DNA from: Algoriphagus aquimarinus
Lineage (GTDB): Bacteria > Bacteroidota > Bacteroidia > Cytophagales > Cyclobacteriaceae
Direction: 5' to 3'
Length of the DNA stretch: 64,000 nucleotides
Assembly (NCBI RefSeq): GCF_007997215.1
Contig: NZ_VORW01000003.1
Coordinates: 124,001 to 188,000 of the forward strand
Shown: positions 45,206 through 53,478 of the stretch, one piece after another
Layout: each line of letters begins with the position of its first letter
Position numbering within the stretch: position 1 is the stretch's first letter
Position numbers and translations under genes: made by a program
The notes under the pieces: generated by a model
The model's input: only the letters and a program-made list of their open reading frames with translations
Told to the model about the DNA's origin: nothing
Databases searched by the model: none

Positions 45206-46879
45206 TCAGGATTGTCTTTCTTTGACAAAAAGTAAAGGATCATCTTCAAATTTTTTCCAATCCTTTACAAGCACTTTTTCTAGCATCTTGACCTTTTCTG
45301 TTTGGTATTCCTCAGGAAGATCCTGAATGTATTTAATCAGATTGTAGCATGTAGTAAACTGGCCACACGCAATAAGATTTTCTTGGCGTCGTACTTTTAG
45401 ATCTTCTGCATCCCACCAAAGTGTGGAGGGCATCATGGAAGCAATTAATGCGGATTGTTTGATTCGCGTTGAAATAGTGATTTCCTCAGCTGTCTCCTTC
45501 TGTTTAGCCTTACATAGGGTGTTTTGTATCCCGTTCAATTGGTATACCATAGAAGTAATTCGCCTATTAATTAATTCAGGTGATGAATAAAGTAAGTCAA
45601 AGTTCAATCTTCTTATTTGTCTAAGGAATATCTCATTGATCATCAGCAATGCAGAAGTCCAACTATTTATTATCATTTTTTTGACCTGATTTACTTCCAA
45701 ATCAGCGAATTTCTCAACGTCATCCAGCAAGGCGTGAGGCAAGGCATTTTTAATCTTCCCCTGCAATTCCTTCTTCGCTTTTTTCACCAAGTAATCACCA
45801 AAAAGACCCAAGCCTGTCAATAAGGCAAATACTCCAATTATTCCACTGAAAATACCATAAAGCAATATCCAAGTTTTGCCAAAAAACACATCTAAAACAC
45901 TGGAAAAAATTAGCCCAAAGATTCCTATCAAAAGTCCAATCCAATGAATAGGCTTCATCTGAAGGTATCCCAACCATCCTGCGACATAAGATGAAAAAGA
46001 TCCCTGACCCTCATGGGAATCGGAACCTTCGTATGGAGTCCAAGAAGGCATCTCGAAAACATCAACATCATTCACAATAAGTAGATCTAAAGGAAAGCCA
46101 TCTCAAGAACATTTATCAAAATTTACCATGCTACCAATCCCTTGATAATCAACAATCCCTCCGTCCATTATACTACACACTTCGCGCAATCCGCCAAGTT
46201 GATTAAATCAATATATTCCTGGCTTTCGTGATTCTCTAGGTAGTCATGTGGAAAAATCATCGGATCAAAACCTACCGGAAAACAAGAGGAAGAAGCAATA
46301 GCATCTGCAATACGTATGTCTTTCAAAACTGCCTGAATCTGGTCACATTTCAATTCATAATTCCCAAACTTATTGATATTCTGAAATCTAAAAGTTAGCC
46401 CGTAAGAAAACTCCGTGGCATTAAAACAAACATATTTCAGATGACCTTTTATATTCTCAGGCTTTAAAGCATCAAAGGTTTCGTCTACCAACTTTTAATG
46501 GTAAGTGAGTGCAAATCCATTGATGACTGACCTACTTCTAGTGGTAGTCTGACACAAGTCATTATCCATAAATTTGGACGTTGCCTCATCTACAAGCTTA
46601 TCTTCTTTCAAAAATGAATAAAGCTTTGAGTAAAAATTATCAAAGGCTTCCCCCTTGGCATTGCTGGCAGTAAATAGACCAGCCGTGATGGTACCACCAC
46701 TTGCTGAACTAATTGCAATGACGTTTTTCTAGAAGTGGCTTACCCTCTAATTCAATTCTATTCAGGTAATCCAATACCCCAAGGCTAAAAGCTGTTGCTC
46801 TGTATCCACCACCGCTAAAACAGACTCCAATTGATTTAAAAGGCTTTAAGCGTTCGGAAATATCAGCTGACTGTGCCAT
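45206..46879 (-). pseudogene. Patatin-like phospholipase with C-terminal membrane segment, broken by two frameshifts and two stop codons
   Basis: From ATG 46879 the frame encodes a patatin start with the oxyanion motif SGGGYRATAFSLG. An extra base in the A-run opposite 46724-46728 shifts the frame; shifted, it continues VIAISSASGGTITAG (nucleophile Ser region). TAA at 46495-46497 interrupts, yet the same frame goes on (KLVDETFDALKPENIKGH, ...SSSCFPVGFDPMIF). Near 46195-46205 a base is lost, restoring the original frame: LGGLREVCSIMDGGIVDYQG, with the catalytic Asp in DGG. TGA at 46103-46105 then interrupts once more before DGFPLDLLIVNDVD. The last 290 codons (to 45206) are intact and contain two membrane helices (HWIGLLIGIFGLIF; LLYGIFSGIIGVFALLTGLGL). 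Enzyme parts are thus all recognisable but cannot be made as one protein. Confidence 0.88.
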
Positions 46880-46958
46880 AAAAAGCTAGTTTTAAAAAGA
46901 AACAAAAATCAGATTTTAATGTAATGATAAAGAGCGATATAAAAGAGAATCAATAAAA

Positions 46959-46983
46959 AAGCAGCTCCTTTACGGCGCTGCTT
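46959..46983 (-). terminator. Intrinsic terminator after the SusD remnant
   Basis: AAGCAGC pairs with GCTGCTT with an 11-base loop, followed on the minus strand by a run of T. It lies 26 bases past the stop of the SusD remnant. The stem closely resembles that of the SusC/SusD operon terminator at 38489-38515. Confidence 0.78.
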
Positions 46984-47008
46984 CATTGAAATATATACTT
47001 CTGAAATA

Positions 47009-47100
47009 TTAATTAGTGCAGGCCGTATTTTGAATCAAACTAGAGTTTGCATCCATCTCACGCTGCGGAATCGGAAAGATCGATCTTCTGTCATCATTTC
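47009..47100 (-). pseudogene. Remnant of a second SusD/RagB gene (C-terminal ~29 codons)
   Basis: On the minus strand, GATGAC at about 47095 opens a frame that reads DDRRSIFPIPQREMDAN, then SSLIQNTACTN and a TAA at 47009-47011. 'PIPQRE.D.N..L.QN' is the hallmark end of SusD/RagB proteins (different subfamily from the intact SusD-like_2 in this window). Upstream, the frame has a TGA at once and then the stop of the small barrel gene at 47106-47108. So about 500 codons are gone and the break point is within a few bases of 47100. The downstream terminator is preserved. Confidence 0.85.
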
Positions 47101-47105
47101 AGGTC

Positions 47106-47603
47106 TTACAAAGAATACCGCAATGTAAAGGCTGCATCATCTTCCCAAACCTTAGTGAATTCATTAAAATTATATGCTGGCTTCCAATATAACCCTACAT
47201 AAAAATTACTTTGATTGATATTGTATTCCACTCCTACGATCGCATCTACCCCATATACATTATAATCTTGATCAATTTTATAAACCCATGGTGGTTCTCC
47301 CTTTCCATCTTTCCACATCCCGTAGTGTGCTCCTCCACCAAAATACCACTCTAAACCTCGGAATTCCCTAATATCCATGTGATGTTCATACAGGGCAGCT
47401 GCAACCCAGCCTTTCCACCTTCTATAGACAAGAAGATCCACTGCTCCTTGCGCTGAAATAAATTGCTTTACAGTTCCTCCAATATTGGTTCCATATGTAA
47501 TCCCAATCATAGTATTGTAATCTGCAATCTGCGCCTTAGACTCAATGATAGATGAAAACGCAAGAGAAAGAGTGGCAAAAGCCACAAAAAGAGTAAACCG
47601 CAT
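47106..47603 (-). CDS. Small secreted protein, probable outer-membrane beta-barrel
   Basis: A 165-residue protein with a signal peptide (hydrophobic residues 3-17, cleavage after SKAQ near 25). The mature part has alternating strands with glycine and aromatic residues (MIGITYGTNIGGTV; AAALYEHHMDIREF; GLEWYFGGGAHYGMW; NVYGVDAIVGVEYNIN; NFYVGLYWKPAYNF) and ends AAFTLRYSL, as in small eight-strand barrels. No function recognised. It sits 22 bases after the 5-formyl-THF ligase gene and may be part of the bshC transcript. Its stop is directly beside the SusD remnant break. Confidence 0.7.
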   Translation of the reverse strand: MRFTLFVAFATLSLAFSSIIESKAQIADYNTMIGITYGTNIGGTVKQFISAQGAVDLLVYRRWKGWVAAALYEHHMDIREFRGLEWYFGGGAHYGMWKDGKGEPPWVYKIDQDYNVYGVDAIVGVEYNINQSNFYVGLYWKPAYNFNEFTKVWEDDAAFTLRYSL

Positions 47604-47625
47604 GGAATGTTTAATTAATTACAGA

Positions 47626-48198
47626 TCAAAAAGTAATGATATTTTCTGGCGTAATGCAATAATCTAGCTGGATATCGTGCAATTCTGGCGAAATACTTAG
47701 CTCAGCAGGAAAAAAACTCAATCCAATCTTCAATACCGAAGGATCAAGACTAGCCAAAAACACATCGTAATACCCTTTCCCAAAACCGATTCTATGTCCT
47801 TTTTGATCAAAAGCCAATAACGGAACAAAAACGACTTGAATTGACTCGTTTGTCACCAACTCAAACTCTTCTGGGACTGGAATCCCCCAAGTATCAAATT
47901 GAAATTTTGTGTAGGGCTGTAAAAGTAACGTATGTAAAATCAACGAATCAGACTCCACTCTTGAGGTGTAAACAGTATCTCCATTTAACTCTAAATACTC
48001 TTTAATCAGATAGGTATTAATTTCCCGTTGCTTAGGAATTGGGAAAAATAGATGAAAATGGATTAGCTCTTTTCGCTCACTTAAAAATGCAATCACATTA
48101 TCTGTGATCTCTAGTGATTTTCTCTCCAGCTCTTCATCTGAAAGTGCTGCTCGCAGTTCCTTATAGAAAGTTCTTAGCTGTTGTTTGTCAAGACTCAT
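47626..48198 (-). CDS. 5-formyltetrahydrofolate cyclo-ligase
   Basis: A 190-residue enzyme that converts 5-formyl-THF to 5,10-methenyl-THF with ATP. Visible family features: the N-terminal helix KQQLRTFYKELRAALSDEE, a central substrate segment KEINTYLI and HFHLFFPIPKQREINTYL-type strands, and the diagnostic GFGKGYYDVFLA loop near residues 135-146. Length is normal. It overlaps the end of bshC by 11 bases and is translated in a different frame, so the two are coupled. Confidence 0.92.
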   Translation of the reverse strand: MSLDKQQLRTFYKELRAALSDEELERKSLEITDNVIAFLSERKELIHFHLFFPIPKQREINTYLIKEYLELNGDTVYTSRVESDSLILHTLLLQPYTKFQFDTWGIPVPEEFELVTNESIQVVFVPLLAFDQKGHRIGFGKGYYDVFLASLDPSVLKIGLSFFPAELSISPELHDIQLDYCITPENIITF

Positions 48199-49753
48199 TT
48201 GCCAATACCATCATTCTGAAATCCAGCGGATCAAAACAATCCAATAACTCTGAAATCAAATTAGGATTACTCAGATAGAATTGCATCATATTCACAACTC
48301 GTTCCTGAGGGCTCCCCCCTGGCTTCACTAATTCCTGAATACAACAGGCACGTTCTATCTGCGTATGCAATCTGCGTTCTTCAGCCTTTCGAAGCTTAGT
48401 AGCCATCTGGTCGATGATCTTCAATGACCGCACTTTACCAGCCTCAAAGGCATTCTCGAGACTTTTCTCTAAATGAGCAGCTTCCTGTCCTTTTGCATCA
48501 AAAAGTGCCGAAATTACTTCTTTTTGCTTAGTCAGCTCTATATCAATACTAGCCTCCGCTTTCACAAAAATCTTTTTCCAGTGCTTAATATCAACAAACA
48601 GATCCTCCGCATCCCAATTCATCTGCTTCATTTTCCTTTGAACTTTCTCATTGATAAGCAAAGCAAAATTACGAGGCAACACGACGGGGAAAGGAACATC
48701 AAAATGATCAAACACACTTTTCAACTGAAGCCAATACACCACTTCCGCAGGCCCTCCTAAATAGGCGAGATTTGGCAAAATCACCTCTTGATACAGTGGT
48801 CTTAACACCACATTTGGACTGAATCGCTCTGGATGCTTCTCTACCAAAGCCTTCATCTCTTCATCTGTAAATCGCAACTCAGTATTCACCACACCGAATC
48901 CAGACTCCATTGTTTCGATTCGCTCCCTCACTCCTTTATCCAGGTAAAAGAAATTGATCTCTCGAGGGAATATCTGACTGCTGTATCCTAATTCTTCCAA
49001 AGCCTCAGTGGCCTGACTAGCTTTTTCGAAGGGCTTATGCTCAAACAAATCGGAAAGAATCACTTCTGAAAACTCTCTTTTCAACTTCGAATCATCGCCA
49101 TCTACGATTACCAATCCCTGCTCTCCAAACAATGCATCTACATATTTCCTGACAGCTTCTGCTAAAGTTTTGGATGTGGAATAAGCTTCTTGAAAAACCT
49201 CCGGCGCAAATGAAACTGACTTTAGAAATTCCTTGAAACTCTTATCCAATTCAAAATCTCCTACGGCACCAGTCTGATCAGAATTCCACTGGTATTTCTT
49301 TCCATCAAGCTTGAAGTAATTGATCTCGTCAAAATCATGATCCTCTGTAGCCATCCAATACACTGGCACAAACTTGTGCATTGGATATGTTTCCGCCAAT
49401 TTCTTAGCAAGATTAATAGTAGAGACAATTTTGTAAATAAAGTATAATGGCCCAGTGAAGAGATTCAGTTGATGCCCCGTAGTCACTGTAAACGTACGAT
49501 CAGAAGCCAAGGAATCAATATTCGAAGAAACAGCGTAACTCACTTCCTGATTGGCATATTGGCTATGAAGCGCCTCTACCAAAACCTTTCGGTTTTCATG
49601 AGAAAAAGTTTTCTGTTCAATTGCTTGCTTGAAGCTCTCCAACTTAGGAGCATGAGAATAAAAAGGAGTCAACTCTTTTTTCCCTCCTATGTAATCCAAA
49701 AAAAATTGTGAAAACTGTCCCGTTTGATGGAGTTCTACGCAATGTTTTTTCAT
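48188..49753 (-). CDS. bshC: Putative cysteine ligase BshC (bacillithiol biosynthesis)
   Basis: A 521-residue protein of the BshC family, proposed to attach cysteine to glucosaminyl-malate in the last step of bacillithiol synthesis. Family signs: an N-terminal ELHQTGQFSQFFLDYIGG region, the VTTGHQLNLFTGPLYFIYKI segment (cut at 94-113) with a GHQ...F..GP motif, PVYWMATEDHDFDEINYF, and a long coiled-coil segment at about 385-470. BshC genes are found in Firmicutes and many Bacteroidota. The bshA and bshB genes are not in this window. It overlaps the start of 5-formyl-THF cyclo-ligase. Confidence 0.92.
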   Translation of the reverse strand: MKKHCVELHQTGQFSQFFLDYIGGKKELTPFYSHAPKLESFKQAIEQKTFSHENRKVLVEALHSQYANQEVSYAVSSNIDSLASDRTFTVTTGHQLNLFTGPLYFIYKIVSTINLAKKLAETYPMHKFVPVYWMATEDHDFDEINYFKLDGKKYQWNSDQTGAVGDFELDKSFKEFLKSVSFAPEVFQEAYSTSKTLAEAVRKYVDALFGEQGLVIVDGDDSKLKREFSEVILSDLFEHKPFEKASQATEALEELGYSSQIFPREINFFYLDKGVRERIETMESGFGVVNTELRFTDEEMKALVEKHPERFSPNVVLRPLYQEVILPNLAYLGGPAEVVYWLQLKSVFDHFDVPFPVVLPRNFALLINEKVQRKMKQMNWDAEDLFVDIKHWKKIFVKAEASIDIELTKQKEVISALFDAKGQEAAHLEKSLENAFEAGKVRSLKIIDQMATKLRKAEERRLHTQIERACCIQELVKPGGSPQERVVNMMQFYLSNPNLISELLDCFDPLDFRMMVLANES

Positions 49754-49824
49754 GTGTTTATAATTTGATTTTCAAAGGCCACATGGAATTTCGCATACAT
49801 GTTAATCATAATAGTCTGCAACAC

Positions 49825-49839
49825 TTGAGCAATGCTCAA
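49825..49839. promoter_or_regulatory. Perfect palindrome in the bshC / M16 divergent gap
   Basis: TTGAGCA, one base, TGCTCAA. It sits in the 293-base gap between the divergent bshC and M16 peptidase genes, 72 bases from the bshC ATG, and is a plausible operator for either. Confidence 0.4.
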
Positions 49840-50026
49840 TTTCATGAGGAAGCTGATGAGGGTTGTAATGGATAACTAACTTAAGCAATCATTCCAAAGT
49901 TCGTTTTTTTTTCGGAAAAATCAGGAATGCTTACACTAATGGAGTTGATTCTAATTAAACATTAGAATTCCGTTGAAGGTTTAGTTAAAATAAGCCTTCC
50001 TAATTAGCCAAAATTGGCAATTATCT

Positions 50027-50034
50027 TAGCTTTG
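50027..50034 (+). promoter_or_regulatory. -7 box of the M16 peptidase - ispF - mnmD cluster
   Basis: TAGCTTTG is an exact TAnnTTTG match, 12 bases upstream of the ATG at 50047. It lies downstream of the first possible in-frame start at 50014 and so supports the later start. The TTG box is not found at the standard distance. Confidence 0.5.
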
Positions 50035-50046
50035 CAAGCTACAATT

Positions 50047-51288
50047 ATGCTACCCTACACAAGATTTTTCCTAGAAAACGGACTGGAAGTGATCGTCCAT
50101 GAGGATCACGGCAGTAAAATCGCTGTTTTCAACCTGTTATATAAAGTCGGATCCCGAAATGAAAAGCTCGGCAAAACTGGACTTGCCCATTTCTTCGAGC
50201 ATTTGATGTTTGGAAGTTCTGCCAATGTCCCTGTTTTCGATCGTGAATTGGAACGTGTCGGAGGTGCATGCAATGCATTCACCAGTCCCGACATCACTAA
50301 CTATTACATCACCATTCCTGCTGCGAATTTAGAAACGGCCTTTTGGCTGGAATCTGATCGTATGCTTCAATTGACCCTAAGCGAGAAAACAATAGAGACT
50401 CAGCGAAAAGTAGTGATGGAGGAATATAAACAGCGCTATATCAATCAACCTTATGGCGATGTATTCCATCACTTGCGGGATCTAGCATACGACACCCATC
50501 CCTACCGCTGGCCGACCATAGGACAGAATCTAGACGACATCATCAACTATACAGCAGAAGATGTCTGGGAATTTTATCGAGCGAATTATAGACCTGATAA
50601 TGCTATTTTGGTCGTTGCGGGTGCAGTTACTCAAGCCGAGGTAGAGCGATTGGCAAAGAAATGGTTTGAGCCAATTCCTAATCTTTCAAAATCAAATCTC
50701 CACATCCCCGTCGAGGCAACACAAAACACCAAAAGAGCCAAAGTTGTAGAGGCAGCTGTCCCTACAGACGCATTATATAAAGCTTATAAAATGCCGGCAA
50801 AATTGGCCGAGGGTTATTTGGAAGCGGATCTGATTACAGATATCATAGGCTTTGGAAAGTCTTCACTATTGGAGCAAACTTTGGTTAAAAACGGGAAGCT
50901 TTTCGCTTCTGTAGGAGCATACGTCTTAGGGTCTGTAGATCCGGGGCTGTTGATCTTCTCTGGGAAAATGGAATCTGGGGTTACTGCGGAAGAAGCCGAA
51001 AACGCATTAGACGAGGTAGTTTCTAAATTTCTAACTTCGGAAATATCCGATCTTTCTCTGCAGAAAGTGAAGAATCAGGGAGAAGCCATGAAGACCTACG
51101 AATCCATTCAAGTACTCAATCGAGCAATGAATCTGGCGAATTATGCGCAGCTTGGAAATCCAGACCTTTACTGGGAGGAATTCGAAAATAAATCAAAAAT
51201 AAAAGGAGAAGAAATTATGACTTGGGCAAATAGCCTGATCCGTGAAGAAAACTCCTCTGTCTTATATTATAAATCTGTACCTGCATGA
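50047..51288 (+). CDS. M16 family zinc metallopeptidase
   Basis: A 413-residue insulinase-type peptidase. Inverted zinc motif HFFEH at residues 48-52 with the distal Glu in the following helix (KTIETQRKVVMEEYKQRY-type segment, around 115-130), so it looks active. The first half is the M16 N-domain, followed by the M16_C domain with DIIGFGKSSLLEQTLV and a late YESIQVLNRAMNLANYAQLG. No signal peptide with this start, so cytoplasmic, unless the longer frame (start 50014, a short hydrophobic MAIILALQA) is used; the -7 box argues against that. Its stop overlaps the ispF start (ATGA). Confidence 0.88.
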   Translation: MLPYTRFFLENGLEVIVHEDHGSKIAVFNLLYKVGSRNEKLGKTGLAHFFEHLMFGSSANVPVFDRELERVGGACNAFTSPDITNYYITIPAANLETAFWLESDRMLQLTLSEKTIETQRKVVMEEYKQRYINQPYGDVFHHLRDLAYDTHPYRWPTIGQNLDDIINYTAEDVWEFYRANYRPDNAILVVAGAVTQAEVERLAKKWFEPIPNLSKSNLHIPVEATQNTKRAKVVEAAVPTDALYKAYKMPAKLAEGYLEADLITDIIGFGKSSLLEQTLVKNGKLFASVGAYVLGSVDPGLLIFSGKMESGVTAEEAENALDEVVSKFLTSEISDLSLQKVKNQGEAMKTYESIQVLNRAMNLANYAQLGNPDLYWEEFENKSKIKGEEIMTWANSLIREENSSVLYYKSVPA

Positions 51289-51767
51289 ACAAATTCAGAA
51301 TAGGTTTCGGTTACGATGTTCATCAACTCAAAGAAGGCTACGACTTCTGGCTGGGGGGGATCAAATTAGAATATGAAAAAGGTGCTGTCGGTCATTCGGA
51401 TGCAGATGTGCTGATACACGTAATTTGCGACGCGCTACTTGGAGCTGCAAATCTGCGCGACATTGGACACCATTTTTCCGATCAAGACCCTAAATTCAAA
51501 GGCATAGACAGCAAAATCCTTCTTGCTGAAGTAATGGTTCTCATTAGGGAAGCTGGTTATGAAGTAGGCAACTTAGATACTACAATCTGCCTGCAACTCC
51601 CGAAAGTCAATCCACATATTCCTACAATGAAGACGTGTCTTTCAGAAGTGATGAATGTGTCTGAGAATGATATTTCCATCAAAGCCACGACTACTGAGAA
51701 ATTAGGATTTGTTGGTAGACAAGAAGGTGTCTCAGCATATTGTTCAGCTTTAATTTATTCGGTATGA
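51285..51767 (+). CDS. ispF: 2-C-methyl-D-erythritol 2,4-cyclodiphosphate synthase
   Basis: A 160-residue MEP-pathway enzyme of isoprenoid synthesis. Metal ligands D11 and H13 in GYDVHQL; HSDADVLIHVICDALLGAA; the DIGHHFSDQDPKFKG loop; ...TTTEKLGFVGRQEGVSA at the end, which is the family signature. Length is normal. ATGA overlap with the upstream M16 peptidase and with the downstream mnmD, so the three are one operon. ispF usually lies beside ispD, which is absent here. Confidence 0.96.
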   Translation: MNKFRIGFGYDVHQLKEGYDFWLGGIKLEYEKGAVGHSDADVLIHVICDALLGAANLRDIGHHFSDQDPKFKGIDSKILLAEVMVLIREAGYEVGNLDTTICLQLPKVNPHIPTMKTCLSEVMNVSENDISIKATTTEKLGFVGRQEGVSAYCSALIYSV

Positions 51768-52447
51768 GTGGAAATTTAAGAATTATAACGACTGAGGACG
51801 GCTCACATTCTCTATACAACGACGAGCTAAAAGAAAGCTATCACAATTCAGGTGGCGCTTTTAGAGAATCCATCCACATATGTATGCTGTACGGGCTAGA
51901 TTCTTGGGTAATGAATAATCCCAACAAAAAGCCTATTCGTATTTTCGAAGTTGGATTCGGCACAGGACTCAATGCTTGGCTCACCTTAGTTTGGGCGGAG
52001 CAAAATCAAATCCCAGTGCTTTATCATAGTATTGAGCCATTTCCACTACCTGAGGATATTTATTCCCAGTTAAATTATGGTGATATGGATGATGCGATTT
52101 TTCATTACAAACCATATCTACAGCGATTGCATAAAGCTGATTGGGATAAAGGCATTATCATGTCTGAATATTTCAACATGAAAAAGGAAAAAATAAGCCT
52201 TCAAGATGTGGTGTTGTATCCTACCGACGTCGTCTTCTATGATGCATTTGCGCCGAGTAAACAACCAGAAATGTGGACAAAGGAGATTCTAAGCAAGGTT
52301 TGTTCATCCTTAAACCCCGGTGGAATATTAACAACTTACTGCGCTACTGGGCAGCTGAGAAGAGACCTGAAGGATGTAGGACTTGAAGTAGAAATCTTAC
52401 CTGGACCTCCTGGTAAAAAAGAAATGACCCGAGGTTGGAAAAAATAA
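51764..52447 (+). CDS. mnmD: tRNA (5-methylaminomethyl-2-thiouridine)(34)-methyltransferase MnmD
   Basis: A 227-residue SAM-dependent methyltransferase that finishes mnm5 modification at the wobble uridine. Motifs: IFEVGFGTGLNAWLTL (SAM loop), DVVFYDAFAPSKQPEMWT (the FAPxxxPxxW signature of the MnmD/MnmC N-domain) and GGILTTYCATGQLRRDL. It corresponds to the stand-alone methyltransferase, without the FAD-dependent MnmC2 half. I chose ATG 51764 because it gives an ATGA overlap with ispF and the SGNLRIITTEDGSHSLYN start seen in this family; the frame is open eight codons up, inside ispF. Confidence 0.93.
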   Translation: MSGNLRIITTEDGSHSLYNDELKESYHNSGGAFRESIHICMLYGLDSWVMNNPNKKPIRIFEVGFGTGLNAWLTLVWAEQNQIPVLYHSIEPFPLPEDIYSQLNYGDMDDAIFHYKPYLQRLHKADWDKGIIMSEYFNMKKEKISLQDVVLYPTDVVFYDAFAPSKQPEMWTKEILSKVCSSLNPGGILTTYCATGQLRRDLKDVGLEVEILPGPPGKKEMTRGWKK

Positions 52448-52515
52448 TTTGTCAAGTGGAATGCTGTTTGGATAGTGGATAGAAAAAACCACCAATCTTA
52501 TGAGATCGAGCATGG

Positions 52516-52532
52516 CGAGTGTAACACACTCG
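52516..52532. repeat. Stem-loop between mnmD and the tandem membrane protein genes
   Basis: CGAGTGT pairs with ACACTCG around a 3-base loop. It is followed by an AT-rich stretch but no clean T-run, so it may be a weak terminator of the mnmD transcript or a leader structure for the following genes. Confidence 0.4.
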
Positions 52533-52588
52533 GATCATTATTTATCATGCGAGATTCCATAAGGCCTTTGAAAACAAATTATACACTT

Positions 52589-53008
52589 ATGAAAACTGCA
52601 ATTTTTACTTGGCTATTTTTATTACCTCTTCAAATTTATGCAAGTGGGTATGATTCCCGTCACTCGGAAGACTTGACTCAAAACACTCACCGAATAGAAA
52701 GTAGTGCACAAGCAATCGACCTTGGAAGTTCCGAGCTAATCGCTAGCGCGGAACCGGCAGATAGAAGCGCAAATTTTCAAGCTATTGCAGTTTCACAAGA
52801 GAAAGATATTCAAAGGCTAAAGAGTCAACTAGCACATAAAAACCATGAGATCTACACGCAAGAATTGGATCAATGGAAATCTAAAACTGCCACATTGATT
52901 TTCTTTGTAGGCATGCTTGTCTTCGCTTTACTTTATATTAGAAGCAAGCGAAGTGATGATCATCAAGAACCGCTTACTTATAGCACCTTATACCCTCAAC
53001 AAAAATGA
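52589..53008 (+). CDS. Small envelope protein with C-terminal membrane anchor (tandem pair, first)
   Basis: A 139-residue protein. Residues 1-19 form a signal peptide (FTWLFLLPLQIYASGY), then a polar segment, a heptad-like helix FQAIAVSQEKDIQRLKSQLA and, near residue 100, one membrane helix (TLIFFVGMLVFALLYI) followed by a basic tail. It would be a periplasmic stalk anchored at its C-terminal end. The same order, with AIAxxQEKDxQxLK and an aromatic-rich membrane helix ending Y-x-x-x-K, occurs in the next gene, which overlaps its stop (ATGA). I do not recognise the family. I chose ATG 52589 because the signal peptide follows; the frame is open 38 codons up in non-coding sequence. Confidence 0.7.
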   Translation: MKTAIFTWLFLLPLQIYASGYDSRHSEDLTQNTHRIESSAQAIDLGSSELIASAEPADRSANFQAIAVSQEKDIQRLKSQLAHKNHEIYTQELDQWKSKTATLIFFVGMLVFALLYIRSKRSDDHQEPLTYSTLYPQQK

Positions 53009-53478
53009 CCTTTGGATTAATTCTACTGATTTTAAACTTATTCTCTCCTCAATTCACTGAAGCTGGCCAAGCGAAACTGGAAAAAATGGTTCAAGATCGC
53101 GATGCGCTCACGCAGCAATGGAAAGAATCCGAAAGCAAAAAGTCAGGAATATTCGGTAATCGTACCAAAAAGGACATGATCGAAACGAATGAATGGCTGG
53201 AGAGAATCATTCAGAAAGACAACCTGATCATGGATGAGTTGCGAATGATTGGGGATATAGAGACTACCTCAGCTACTCAAACAGGAGAAGACTACAAAGC
53301 CATTGCTTTCAAACAAGAAAAGGATGTACAGGCACTAAAAAGAGCTGTTGCGGAAAGAGACAAATCACTTGATAAAATGCTCAGCTCACGAAGAACATTT
53401 GAGTGGACTACTACAATTTTTTTTCTAAGTACGCTGGGCTTAGGCTATTGGATTTATAAGAGCAGAAAAACTTCCTAG
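53005..53478 (+). CDS. Small envelope protein with C-terminal membrane anchor (tandem pair, second)
   Basis: A 157-residue protein with a short hydrophobic N-terminus (GLILLILNLFSP), a long charged helical part (KLEKMVQDRDALTQQWKESE; MIETNEWLERIIQKDNLIM), a helix YKAIAFKQEKDVQALKRAVA, and a membrane helix (TTTIFFLSTLGLGYWIY) before the basic tail KSRKTS. The last third is clearly related to the gene before it, so the two are ancient paralogues with the second carrying an added coiled-coil segment. They overlap by four bases. Function unknown; a membrane-linked coiled-coil pair that may form a hetero-oligomer is my inference. Confidence 0.7.
   Translation: MTFGLILLILNLFSPQFTEAGQAKLEKMVQDRDALTQQWKESESKKSGIFGNRTKKDMIETNEWLERIIQKDNLIMDELRMIGDIETTSATQTGEDYKAIAFKQEKDVQALKRAVAERDKSLDKMLSSRRTFEWTTTIFFLSTLGLGYWIYKSRKTS

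Noticed and set aside
46168..46491. 107-codon frame as a separate gene
   Set aside because: It starts at a TTG right after the nonsense codon of the patatin gene and is the middle part of that broken gene, not an independent protein.
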